Part shown: piece by piece, positions 1 to 8,716 of the stretch
Numbering within the stretch: the stretch's first letter is position 1
How the letters are laid out: the number at the start of each line of letters is the position of its first letter
From: Flavobacteriales bacterium
GTDB lineage: Bacteria; Bacteroidota; Bacteroidia; NS11-12g; UBA9320
Direction: 5' to 3'
DNA: 64,000 nucleotides
Assembly (NCBI GenBank): GCA_020635435.1
Contig: JACJZU010000003.1
Coordinates: 481,304 to 545,303, forward strand
Position numbers and translations under genes: made by a program
The notes under the pieces: generated by a model
Databases searched by the model: none
The model's input: only the letters and a program-made list of their open reading frames with translations
Told to the model about the DNA's origin: nothing

Positions 1-1473
1 CCGTCCAAATTCAAGAATACGTATCGGCATTGGATCGAAGGAATAAAGGATTGGTGCATCTCCCGGCAGTTATGGTGGGGCCACCAGATTCCGGCGTACT
101 ATCTCCCGGACGGAAGCTATGTGGTTGCGGAAAGCAGGCAATCGGCATTGGAAAAGGCCCGAACGCAGGATCCGCAGATCAGGGATGAAGATCTGACTCA
201 GGACGATGACGTTATGGATACCTGGTTTTCAGCCTGGTTGTGGCCGATCAGTGTTTTCAATGGGATCCTTGAACCACAGAACGATGAGATCCGGTATTAC
301 TATCCGACATCAACCCTGGTTACTGCACCAGACATCATTTTCTTCTGGGTGGCCCGAATGATCATGAGTGGATATGAATACAGGAAGGAACTGCCATTTA
401 AAGACGTTTATTTCACAGGCATCGTGCGTGACAAGCAGCGTCGGAAAATGTCGAAACAACTCGGCAATTCACCCGATCCGATCGGTTTAATGGACCAATT
501 CGGAACGGACGGTGTGCGTTTGGGATTACTGCTGAGTGCACCTGCAGGCAACGATCTGCTCTTCGATGAAGCACTTTGTGAGCAGGGGCGCAATTTCTGC
601 AACAAGCTTTGGAATGCCTTCCGCTTGATCTCGGGATGGGAAACCAATGGCACGGTAGATCCATGGTATGATGCGCATGGGAGCTTTGCCAATTCCTGGA
701 TGCGCGAGCGCATCGATACCGTATTGGAGCAAGTGGAAGAGCACTTTGAGCAATTCCGGATATCGGATGCGCTGATGGCCATGTATAAACTGATCTGGGA
801 TGATTTCTGTTCTTCCTACCTGGAGATGATCAAACCCACATATGGTACATGCATCTCTGATGATCAATTGGAGCAAGTGAAAAGTTTCTTCGATGAGATC
901 TTGCGTTTGCTGCACCCGATCACACCATTCATTACGGAACACATCTGGCAAACACTACATGGCGATCCGAATCGTTTCATCAATCAGAGCAGGTACCCCG
1001 TTTCAAGAGGAAACAGAGGTTACTCAGAGGAAATGGATTTTGCCTTGAACATCATCAGCACTGCACGCTCGCTCCGAAGTCAACACGGACTTTCGCCTAA
1101 GGTTCCGGCTACCCTGCGCTCGTGTGGCAATGCGCGAATAGCCCTTGACCGAACTCAAGGGATCATTTCACGACTCGCAAACATCGTCGAATTTGAAACG
1201 GACTCCGGATCCGGCATCACACAACTTGTTGGGGCAAGCGAATTCATTTTTGATTTTGAGGGCTTTGAGGGTGAAACTGTGGATGTGGCTAAATTGCAAG
1301 ATGAACTGGATCGGTTGCGCGGTTTCCTGATCGGTATAGAAAAGAAACTGGGCAATGAGAAATTCATTGCCAATGCGAACCCCGAGGTAGTGGCCAGGGA
1401 GCAACAAAAGATGTCGGACACCCTGAGTAAGATCGCCAGTATTGAGCGGGAATTGAGTCAGGCCGGAAAATAA
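1..1473 (+). CDS. valS: Valine--tRNA ligase, C-terminal part (5' end outside window)
   Basis: Class I aminoacyl-tRNA synthetase that charges tRNA-Val in the cytoplasm. The reading frame is open from base 1, so the gene starts upstream of the window. The visible part carries the WCISRQLWWGHQIPAY segment of the catalytic core, the ATP-binding KMSKQ signature (near 448-462), the anticodon-binding helical domain and the C-terminal coiled-coil arm typical of ValS (VDVAKLQDELDRL onwards, about 1280-1465). The order DDVMDTWFSAWLWP, then PDIIFFWVARMI, then KMSK is specific for ValS among the Ile/Leu/Val enzymes. It ends in TAA 40 bp before the permease gene. No frame break is seen. Family assignment is secure; only the N-terminal part is missing. 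Confidence 0.97.
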   Translation, partial: PSKFKNTYRHWIEGIKDWCISRQLWWGHQIPAYYLPDGSYVVAESRQSALEKARTQDPQIRDEDLTQDDDVMDTWFSAWLWPISVFNGILEPQNDEIRYYYPTSTLVTAPDIIFFWVARMIMSGYEYRKELPFKDVYFTGIVRDKQRRKMSKQLGNSPDPIGLMDQFGTDGVRLGLLLSAPAGNDLLFDEALCEQGRNFCNKLWNAFRLISGWETNGTVDPWYDAHGSFANSWMRERIDTVLEQVEEHFEQFRISDALMAMYKLIWDDFCSSYLEMIKPTYGTCISDDQLEQVKSFFDEILRLLHPITPFITEHIWQTLHGDPNRFINQSRYPVSRGNRGYSEEMDFALNIISTARSLRSQHGLSPKVPATLRSCGNARIALDRTQGIISRLANIVEFETDSGSGITQLVGASEFIFDFEGFEGETVDVAKLQDELDRLRGFLIGIEKKLGNEKFIANANPEVVAREQQKMSDTLSKIASIERELSQAGK

Positions 1474-1513
1474 TGACAAGCTTCCTCAGGCCGGTTTTGA
1501 AGAAATAGAACTA

Positions 1514-3094
1514 TTGAAACGCGTAAACTGGCTCCTGGTAAAATCGTACGTAGGTCCCTTCATCGGAACCTTCGTTGTGAGCATATTCCTAATGCTCATG
1601 GAGTTCCTCTGGCGCTATATCGGCGATCTTGTGGGAAAAGGTCTGGAATGGTATACCATTTTCGAATTTATATTCTACAGTATCCCCTATCTGATCCCCA
1701 ATGCATTACCGCTTGCGGTACTGCTCTCTACGATCATGACATTCGGGAACCTGGGCGAGCGCTTCGAACTGGTGGCATTGAAAAGTTCCGGTGCCAGTCT
1801 GCTCCGCATCATGCGACCTCTTTTGGGGGTCATGGTGATCATAGCCGGGCTGGCCTTCTACGCTTCCAATATTCTTATTCCCCGAGCTAACTTGAGTTGG
1901 GGTGCACTCTTTTATGATGTGACCCACAAGAAACCCGCCATGAACATTCAGGACGGGATCTTTTACAACGAATTGGATGGGTTTTCGATCCGGGTTGGAA
2001 AGAAGGGAGATGACAATAAAAGCATCTACGACGTACTGATCTATACATCTGCTCCAAGTGGCGGGATCGACGTGATCATGGCAGAAAGCGGAACGATGGA
2101 GTTCACGCCGGATGAACGATTTCTGGTCATGACCCTAAAAAATGGGAAACGCTACCAGGAAATGGTCGATAACCCCTCCTATCAGCGCACCTTTCCCCAT
2201 AATACTATGGGTTTTGAGAGCTACTCCATGAGCATGGATCTGGGAGAACTGCAATTGCAGCGGAGTGACCCTGAATTGTTCAAGGACAATTACAACATGC
2301 TCAATCTAAAGGAGTTGGTTGTCCGAATTGACAGTATGGGTGGACTCATTGCCGACAAACAGATGTTCCTTCGAAACTATCTAAGTGCCTACTATCACAT
2401 CCCCGATTCTTCGGCCCGAGACACATTCCATTACAGTGCCGAGCAGCTGAAGGAACCATTTGCCGATCAGCTCGGTCGTTTCATACATCTGAACGACAGT
2501 CAGGATAATAAAGGGGATTCACTCCAAGCCTCTGAACTGCTACATGGAGCGGGGTCGATCTTACGCGACGGGATGATCCGAATGAATAACCTGCCGGTTG
2601 GGACTCAGGCAAACACGCCTTATACCCGAACTGAATTGGTCGAAGATGCCAAACAAACCGTTCGCAACCTCACCCGTATCGTGAATAGTACTGCCGACGA
2701 TATGCGCAAGCTCAAACAGAGACAGGTCCGTTACACCATAGAATGGCACAAGAAATTCTCCCTGGCATTGAGTTGTATACTCCTATTTTTCATAGGAGCA
2801 CCATTGGGAGCAATTATAAAGAAAGGAGGATTTGGGACTCCCATGGTGGTCGCTCTGCTTCTATTCATCGGATATTTCATTCTCCAAACGGTAGGAGAAA
2901 AATTGGCACGGGAGATGGTGATCGAGGTTTGGAATGGTGTATGGTTGAGCACCATTGTCTTGATCCCTATGGCCGTTTTCCTAACCTATAAAGCCAATCG
3001 GGATTCCAAATTGTTCGACAGCGATTACTACAAAGGGTTGATTCGGTGGTTTGGTGCTATCTTTCCGGGCAGGAAATCCAAAACGGCACCGTGA
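1514..3094 (+). CDS. LptF/LptG family permease (LPS export)
   Basis: Inner-membrane permease of the YjgP/YjgQ (LptF/LptG) family, which with LptB and LptC extracts lipopolysaccharide from the inner membrane. The 526-aa product has N-terminal membrane segments (about residues 12-30, 50-80 and 100-125), a long hydrophilic periplasmic region (about 140-400) and three C-terminal membrane segments (about 417-505). The motif ALPLAVLLSTIMTFGNLGER in the second and third segments, and FIGAPLGAIIKKGGFG near the C-terminal bundle, are family marks. The start is TTG (1514-1516); no ATG lies nearby before the first membrane segment. Its stop overlaps the glycosyltransferase start by 4 bp (GTGA), so the two are probably cotranscribed. 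Whether it plays the LptF or the LptG role cannot be decided from sequence alone. Confidence 0.9.
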   Translation: MKRVNWLLVKSYVGPFIGTFVVSIFLMLMEFLWRYIGDLVGKGLEWYTIFEFIFYSIPYLIPNALPLAVLLSTIMTFGNLGERFELVALKSSGASLLRIMRPLLGVMVIIAGLAFYASNILIPRANLSWGALFYDVTHKKPAMNIQDGIFYNELDGFSIRVGKKGDDNKSIYDVLIYTSAPSGGIDVIMAESGTMEFTPDERFLVMTLKNGKRYQEMVDNPSYQRTFPHNTMGFESYSMSMDLGELQLQRSDPELFKDNYNMLNLKELVVRIDSMGGLIADKQMFLRNYLSAYYHIPDSSARDTFHYSAEQLKEPFADQLGRFIHLNDSQDNKGDSLQASELLHGAGSILRDGMIRMNNLPVGTQANTPYTRTELVEDAKQTVRNLTRIVNSTADDMRKLKQRQVRYTIEWHKKFSLALSCILLFFIGAPLGAIIKKGGFGTPMVVALLLFIGYFILQTVGEKLAREMVIEVWNGVWLSTIVLIPMAVFLTYKANRDSKLFDSDYYKGLIRWFGAIFPGRKSKTAP

Positions 3095-4323
3095 AGATCC
3101 TTCAGATATCGCATCGTGTACCTTATCCCTTGAACGAAGGGGGTACGATCGGTATATACAATTACACCAGAGGCTTTTCGGAAGCGGGTTGCACCGTGAC
3201 ACTTTTTGCCCTTTCGGCCAGGAAGCATGCTATGCCCGAACACGAGATAAGGGCGGCACTGGAACCTTACTGTGAACTGCACCTATTCCCTATCAATACC
3301 GATATAAAACCTATAGCCGCTCTGAGGAGTCTGCTGAAGGGATCATCCTACAACGTGGATCGATTCGTTCATGGCGAATTCATGGCCGCTTTGGAGAAGG
3401 AATTAACGAGCACGAAATACGACCTGATTCAGATCGAGGGAACCTATGCTGCTCCCTACGGTGAATTGGCTCTGAAATTGGGGGACTGTCCGGTTGTACT
3501 GCGCCAGCATAATGTGGAGTTTCAGATCTGGGAGCGAATAGCTTCCAATACCCGAAATCCTCTGAAACGTTGGTACGTAAATGTACTGGCCGAACGACTC
3601 CGCGAATTTGAATCCCGGCATCTCAACCAGTACGACGCCATTGTACCGGTTACGGAGAACGATGCCGTACTATTCGAAGAATTGGGTTGTACCGTACCGA
3701 TCTTTCCAAGCCCTGCCGGTATCGACACAACATACTGGAGTCCAAACCCGGATTCGGAAAGTTCAAACAAACTCTATCATCTCGGATCCCTCGAATGGAC
3801 ACCAAATGTCGACGCCGTGAATTGGTTTCTTCAAAAAGTCTGGCCGAAAATTCGCACCCAAAATCCCGAGCTCAGCTTTCACATTGCGGGTAAAGGGATG
3901 GATGCCTCGTGGAAGAGCCGCGAAGTACCCGGCGTTATCATGGAAGGAGAAGTTGAAGATGCTGCTGAATTTGTGAAGGATAAAGCCTGTTGTATTGTGC
4001 CTCTTCGCTCGGGAAGCGGGATCCGGTTGAAAATACTGGAGGCCATGTGTGCCGGAAAGGCAGTAGTGAGTACTTCCATCGGTGCTCAAGGAATTCATTT
4101 CATCGATGGTGAACACCTCTGTGTTGCCGATACTCCGGAACAAATGGTTGCCGTTGTATCTGACCTTTTCAGAAACAGAGAGAAACTCATCCGAATGCAG
4201 AAAGCAGCACATAATCTCATTCGGGAAGTGTACGGAAACGCGGAGGTAATAGACCGGCTCCTGAAATTCTATCAGGAATTGATCCGCAGCCGATACCTGA
4301 AGATGGAACTTACTGAACGGTAG
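3091..4323 (+). CDS. Glycosyltransferase, family GT4-like
   Basis: Predicted cytoplasmic or membrane-associated GT-B glycosyltransferase of about 410 aa. The N-terminal half opens with KILQISHRVPYPLNEGGTIG, a Rossmann-like start with the glycine-rich acceptor loop. The C-terminal half has the donor-binding segment VPLRSGSGIRLKILEAMCAG with the family's E-x7-E-like region, followed by KAVVSTSIGAQGI. The start is taken as GTG at 3091, overlapping the permease stop (GTGA); the longer frame upstream starts inside the permease and does not look like this family. Translational coupling to an LPS-export permease suggests a role in LPS or other surface glycan synthesis, but neither sugar donor nor acceptor can be read from the sequence. 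Confidence 0.85.
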   Translation: MKILQISHRVPYPLNEGGTIGIYNYTRGFSEAGCTVTLFALSARKHAMPEHEIRAALEPYCELHLFPINTDIKPIAALRSLLKGSSYNVDRFVHGEFMAALEKELTSTKYDLIQIEGTYAAPYGELALKLGDCPVVLRQHNVEFQIWERIASNTRNPLKRWYVNVLAERLREFESRHLNQYDAIVPVTENDAVLFEELGCTVPIFPSPAGIDTTYWSPNPDSESSNKLYHLGSLEWTPNVDAVNWFLQKVWPKIRTQNPELSFHIAGKGMDASWKSREVPGVIMEGEVEDAAEFVKDKACCIVPLRSGSGIRLKILEAMCAGKAVVSTSIGAQGIHFIDGEHLCVADTPEQMVAVVSDLFRNREKLIRMQKAAHNLIREVYGNAEVIDRLLKFYQELIRSRYLKMELTER

Positions 4324-4449
4324 ACCTGCAAGGGATCATCCGGTGAAAAACGGAACACGCAGCATGAAAACACGGTAGGCAACGGAATAGTTATTAAGCA
4401 AGTTTGGCGTAATTTCGCTCCCCCAACTTAAAATATAAAGCTTGTCAGC

Positions 4450-5571
4450 ATGAAGTTTATTGTTAATACATCCACATTGCTCGAGAAATTGCAGATGGTA
4501 ATGGGTACGATCACATCGAAGCCCCTCCTGCCTATTCTCGACCATTTTCTGTTTGATATTCAGAACGGACAGCTTATGATCAGCTCTACAGACCTGGAAA
4601 CGTCCATGTCCACCGGTTTGTCCGTTGAGGCCGACGGCAATTTGAAGATCGCGGTTCCGAGCCGACTCACCATGGATACCCTCAAATCGCTGCCCGCTCA
4701 ACCCGTCACCTTTAACATTGACACAAAGACAAATGGTATCGAGATCCGGTCGGAATTCGGTCGTTATAAACTTGCCGGGCAGCCCGGATCCGATTTTCCC
4801 AAATTGCCGGAACTTGATGCGGAACAATCCATCACTATGTCGCAAGGCGTGTTGCTGGGCAGTATATCCAAGACAATATTTGCCACAGGAAACGACGATC
4901 TCCGCTTAAGCCTTACCGGTGTTTATGTGCAGTTAACAGAAGATGATGCCACTTTCGTTGCCACAGATGCGAACCGATTGGTTCGATGCATTCGCAAGGA
5001 CATCAAACCGGGAATCGAGCAGAACTTCATCCTACCGAAAAAAGCACTCAATCTTTTGAAATCCTCACTGAAGGATACAGATGACGTTGTTCGTCTCGAT
5101 TTCAATTCATCGAATGCATTTTTCAGCTATGGAGACATTCAACTCATCTGTCGATTCATTGACGAGCGATATCCCGATTACAATGCAGTGATCCCGGAAG
5201 ATAATCCGAACAAGCTGGTCATTAGTCGTGAAGAGTTTCTTCAGTCCGTTCGAAGGATCAATATCTTCTCCAATAAGTCCACGCATCAAATACGATTGAA
5301 GATATCCGGCAGTGAAATGTCGATCTCTGCAGAAGATTACGACATGTCTAATGAGGCAACCGAGCGTTTGAGCTGTGAATACACAGGAGAGGATATCGAA
5401 ATAGGATTCAATGCCCGATTGCTCATTGAAATGCTTTCCGGGATGTATTCCGATCAGGTTCAATTTGAACTCTCCACACCAAACCGCGCAGGCATCATGG
5501 TTCCAACCGAAAATGAGGAAAATGAGGATCTGTTGATGCTCATCATGCCCATGATGCTGAATGCCAATTAG
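4450..5571 (+). CDS. dnaN: DNA polymerase III beta subunit (sliding clamp)
   Basis: Ring-shaped processivity clamp that tethers DNA polymerase III and other partners to DNA. The product is 373 aa, the normal length, and shows three clamp domains: residues 1-120 (MKFIVNTSTLLEKLQMVMG, PILDHFLFDI), 125-245 (FATGNDDLRLSLTGVYVQL, ATDANRLVRC) and 250-373, ending in the conserved C-terminal strand LLMLIMPMML. The ATG at 4450 gives the standard N terminus. It stands alone between the glycosyltransferase gene (126 bp upstream) and a terminator about 150 bp downstream; dnaA is not adjacent in this window. Nothing looks odd in the sequence. Confidence 0.97.
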   Translation: MKFIVNTSTLLEKLQMVMGTITSKPLLPILDHFLFDIQNGQLMISSTDLETSMSTGLSVEADGNLKIAVPSRLTMDTLKSLPAQPVTFNIDTKTNGIEIRSEFGRYKLAGQPGSDFPKLPELDAEQSITMSQGVLLGSISKTIFATGNDDLRLSLTGVYVQLTEDDATFVATDANRLVRCIRKDIKPGIEQNFILPKKALNLLKSSLKDTDDVVRLDFNSSNAFFSYGDIQLICRFIDERYPDYNAVIPEDNPNKLVISREEFLQSVRRINIFSNKSTHQIRLKISGSEMSISAEDYDMSNEATERLSCEYTGEDIEIGFNARLLIEMLSGMYSDQVQFELSTPNRAGIMVPTENEENEDLLMLIMPMMLNAN

Positions 5572-5720
5572 TCTTTCGGGGTATACGTATCACATTCGTG
5601 TCAGGAAGGGTGTCGTGAAACCAACCTAACCGTTTAATGAACTTGTTGTGACACACGATACTATAATTTAAAGCGTACTTCGAAGAAGACTTACGAGAAA
5701 AGTCTGAAAGCCAACAGCAC

Positions 5721-5749
5721 AACCCCGGTACCAGGTACTGGGGTTTTTG
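5721..5749 (+). terminator. Intrinsic terminator downstream of dnaN
   Basis: A 10-bp stem (ACCCCGGTAC paired with GTACTGGGGT, one G-T pair) with a CAG loop is followed by TTTTT. It lies 150 bp after the dnaN stop and 58 bp before the TonB-receptor gene, so it separates the two transcripts. The 5572-5720 stretch before it holds no gene I can see. Confidence 0.8.
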
Positions 5750-5806
5750 CTTTTACAGGCACTGCTCCTCTTAACGCACTATGTGCTTTTTCACTAAATT
5801 GCCGCG

Positions 5807-8680
5807 ATGATCAGGAGATTTCTTTTCATACTCGTATTCATATTGGCTACAGCGCATTCCGTGTGCGCTCAAGTGGTGATCAGGGGAGTTATTACAGACG
5901 GCAAGACCTCCGATCCTCTGGCAGGAGCAGCGGTTTATACTTTAGATAGATCCGCAGGAAGCATAACAGATGAAAGAGGGCGATTTGAAATGACGGTTCC
6001 CAAGCTTCCGGTTGATCTTCTGATCAATTACATAGGTTACACTGAAAAAAGGATCAGCGTTCGCACAACGGATCTTCAGAAGATCAGTTTGAACGAGGAC
6101 AGTGAGGCCCTGGAAGAAGTTGTGGTGAAACAGATTCGGGTAACCGAAAAACAGCAGGAATCGCCCCTAACTATGGAATCTATTGGGGTGAAGGCCATTC
6201 AGGAAGCACCGGCGGCTACGTTTTACGAAAGTCTCGGCAATCTGAAAGGTGTGGACATTACGTCGGCCAGTCTCGGTTTTCGGGTTGTCAACACCAGGGG
6301 ATTCAATAGCACCAGTCCGGTGCGCAGTCTGCAATTGATCGATGGAGTGGATAATCAAAGTCCGGGACTCAATTTCTCCCTGGGAAATTTCCTGGGCGCC
6401 TCCGACCTGGATGTTAAAAAGGTAGACATTGTGGCCGGGGCGAGTTCTGCTTTTTACGGCCCCAATGCCTTTAATGGCGTGATCATCATGGAAACGAAGG
6501 ATCCCTTTAAATACAAGGGATTGAGCGCACAGGCAAAGATGGGGGAACGCGCATTGGGCGAACTCTCTTTTCGCTTTGCAGATGTGCTCAAGAACAAGGA
6601 AGGTGCGGATAAATTTGCTTACAAGATCAACGCATTCGTTTTAAAAGCGAACGACTGGGAAGCGACCAACTACGATCCTACCTCGAATTCCTCACAGGGT
6701 ATAGACAATCCGGGCAGATACGATGCGATCAATATATACGGGGATGAGGTTACCACTGCAAACAACAATACCGATAATGCATTTGGCAAGTACAATAACC
6801 CGGGGTTGGGGGAGTTCTATCGCAGCGGTTACCGGGAGATCGATCTGACCAATTATAAAACGGAGAATTTCAAGATCAATACCTCCTTACACTTTAAACC
6901 GGGTAAAAGATCTGAACTGATCTACGCTTTCAATATGGGCGGTGGAAACACAGTATATCAGGGCGACAACCGCTATGCCTTGAGAGATATTCGATTTTGG
7001 CAGAACCGGCTCGAATTCCGTGAGGAGGGAAAGTTCTTCTTCCGCATTTACAGCACGCAGGAAAATGCGGGCAATTCCTACGATATTGTAAGTACGGCCA
7101 TTGCTCTGAACGACAGTACGTTCAGCAATGTAAGCTGGAACGATTCCTATAAGGGCGTTTGGAATCTATTTTATAAGAGTACCATTGAATCCTGGGAGGG
7201 TTATCCCACCTACCGCTTCGATAAGTCCATTGAAGACTGGGAGCGGGAAGATTACGATCCATTCATGAATCAACCCATCTGGCAGGATAGTCTGAGAAAG
7301 ATCCATGCGCAGTTGCTACAGATCATTAACGAAAGTGAAGGTGGTGGAAAAGCAGCAGCCTTTGAAGTCGGAACTCAGCGATTCGATTCGATGGTGAAGG
7401 TGATCACCTCTCAGCGATTCAACCAGGGAGGAACGCTCTTCTACGATAAAAGTGCGCTGTACCATGCGCACGGTGAATACATCTTTGAACCTGAGTCCTT
7501 TGTTAAAAAGGATCTGCGCATCGTTACCGGAGCCAATGGACGTTTGTATCGGCCAAATTCCGGAGGAACGATTTTCAAAGACACTGGCGATGTGGTGATC
7601 ACCAACTACGAATTTGGGCTCTATGCGGGAATTGAGAAGTACTATCAAAACCGACGCTTGAAATTGAATTTGACATCCAGAATGGATAAGAATCAGAATT
7701 TCAATTTTCTCTTCTCCCCTGCCCTGAGTGCCGTTTACAAATACAGCCGGGAGCACATTTTCCGCTTGTCATTCTCCTCGGCCATTCGAAATCCGACACT
7801 GTCGGATCAATATCTGTACTATAATGTTGGGCGGGCCCTGCTCATCGGAAATCTGGACGGCTACGACAGTTTGATCACCCTGGACAATTTCTCGGAGTAC
7901 CGGAATACGCTCAACCGCGACACGTTGGAATACTTCAATGTGGCTCCCATTCGACCGGAACAGGTAAAGACCATAGAGATCGGTTACAAAGGTTTTCTAT
8001 TGGATAACAGCATGTTTGTAGATGCAGGTTATTACTTCAGCCTTTACGATCACTTTATCGGTTACAATTTAGGATTGGATGTACAATTCCAACCGGGTAT
8101 TGGCATTCCCTCGAGTATCGCCGCCTATCGTCTGGCAGCAAATGCCCGAAACCGCGTTACAACCCAGGGCTTCAGTGCCGCGATCAGTTATTTCAAAAAG
8201 AAAATGGCCTATACGGCGAATTATTCGTGGAACGTACTGAATAAGAAAGGCACGGATGATCCGATCATTCCGGCTTTTAACACGCCTGCGCATAAATTCA
8301 ACATCGGGCTGAACGGCCGGGAGCTTACCGTACCTTTCACCGATTGGCACAATCTCGGCTTCGGTGTGAACTACAAATGGATACAGGGCTTCACGTTCGA
8401 AGGTTCACCGCAATTCACCGGTTTTGTGCCCAGCTACGATATGGTAGATGCACAATTGAACTACCATCTCGAAAAATGGAACAGTGTGATCAAGATCGGT
8501 GTTTCCAATCTCTTCGGCATTTACCCGCTATTCAACAGCGATGTGCCGGGTGATCAGAAATGGAATCGGATGTGGGATAACCGCAACTTTCAGGTATACG
8601 GTGGACCCTATGTTGGTCGTCTCGCATACATGAGTTGGACATTTGATGTGGAGCAATTAAAAAAGAAAGTAAATCAGTAA
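5807..8680 (+). CDS. TonB-dependent outer-membrane receptor with CarboxypepD_reg-like domain
   Basis: Outer-membrane beta-barrel receptor of 957 aa that would import a ligand using TonB energy. The signal peptide is residues 1-21 (ending SVCAQ). Residues about 23-100 form the carboxypeptidase-D regulatory-like domain common in Bacteroidota receptors (GVITDGKTSDPLAGAAVYTL). The plug follows at about 120-230 (LQLIDGVDNQSPG, VDIVAGASSAFYGPNAFNGV), then the barrel to the C terminus, which ends in an aromatic-rich strand (LAYMSWTFDVEQL). No SusD partner follows, so this is not an ordinary SusCD pair. The next gene, 36 bp downstream, is a secreted esterase-like protein probably in the same transcript. 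The ligand is unknown. Confidence 0.93.
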   Translation: MIRRFLFILVFILATAHSVCAQVVIRGVITDGKTSDPLAGAAVYTLDRSAGSITDERGRFEMTVPKLPVDLLINYIGYTEKRISVRTTDLQKISLNEDSEALEEVVVKQIRVTEKQQESPLTMESIGVKAIQEAPAATFYESLGNLKGVDITSASLGFRVVNTRGFNSTSPVRSLQLIDGVDNQSPGLNFSLGNFLGASDLDVKKVDIVAGASSAFYGPNAFNGVIIMETKDPFKYKGLSAQAKMGERALGELSFRFADVLKNKEGADKFAYKINAFVLKANDWEATNYDPTSNSSQGIDNPGRYDAINIYGDEVTTANNNTDNAFGKYNNPGLGEFYRSGYREIDLTNYKTENFKINTSLHFKPGKRSELIYAFNMGGGNTVYQGDNRYALRDIRFWQNRLEFREEGKFFFRIYSTQENAGNSYDIVSTAIALNDSTFSNVSWNDSYKGVWNLFYKSTIESWEGYPTYRFDKSIEDWEREDYDPFMNQPIWQDSLRKIHAQLLQIINESEGGGKAAAFEVGTQRFDSMVKVITSQRFNQGGTLFYDKSALYHAHGEYIFEPESFVKKDLRIVTGANGRLYRPNSGGTIFKDTGDVVITNYEFGLYAGIEKYYQNRRLKLNLTSRMDKNQNFNFLFSPALSAVYKYSREHIFRLSFSSAIRNPTLSDQYLYYNVGRALLIGNLDGYDSLITLDNFSEYRNTLNRDTLEYFNVAPIRPEQVKTIEIGYKGFLLDNSMFVDAGYYFSLYDHFIGYNLGLDVQFQPGIGIPSSIAAYRLAANARNRVTTQGFSAAISYFKKKMAYTANYSWNVLNKKGTDDPIIPAFNTPAHKFNIGLNGRELTVPFTDWHNLGFGVNYKWIQGFTFEGSPQFTGFVPSYDMVDAQLNYHLEKWNSVIKIGVSNLFGIYPLFNSDVPGDQKWNRMWDNRNFQVYGGPYVGRLAYMSWTFDVEQLKKKVNQ

Positions 8681-8716
8681 TTTTAACGCCTGTATAACAC
8701 TCACATAACAAATTAT

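Noticed and set aside
3046..3090. Upstream ATG start for the glycosyltransferase
   Set aside because: It lies inside the permease coding sequence, and the family N terminus starts at the GTG of 3091, coupled by GTGA.
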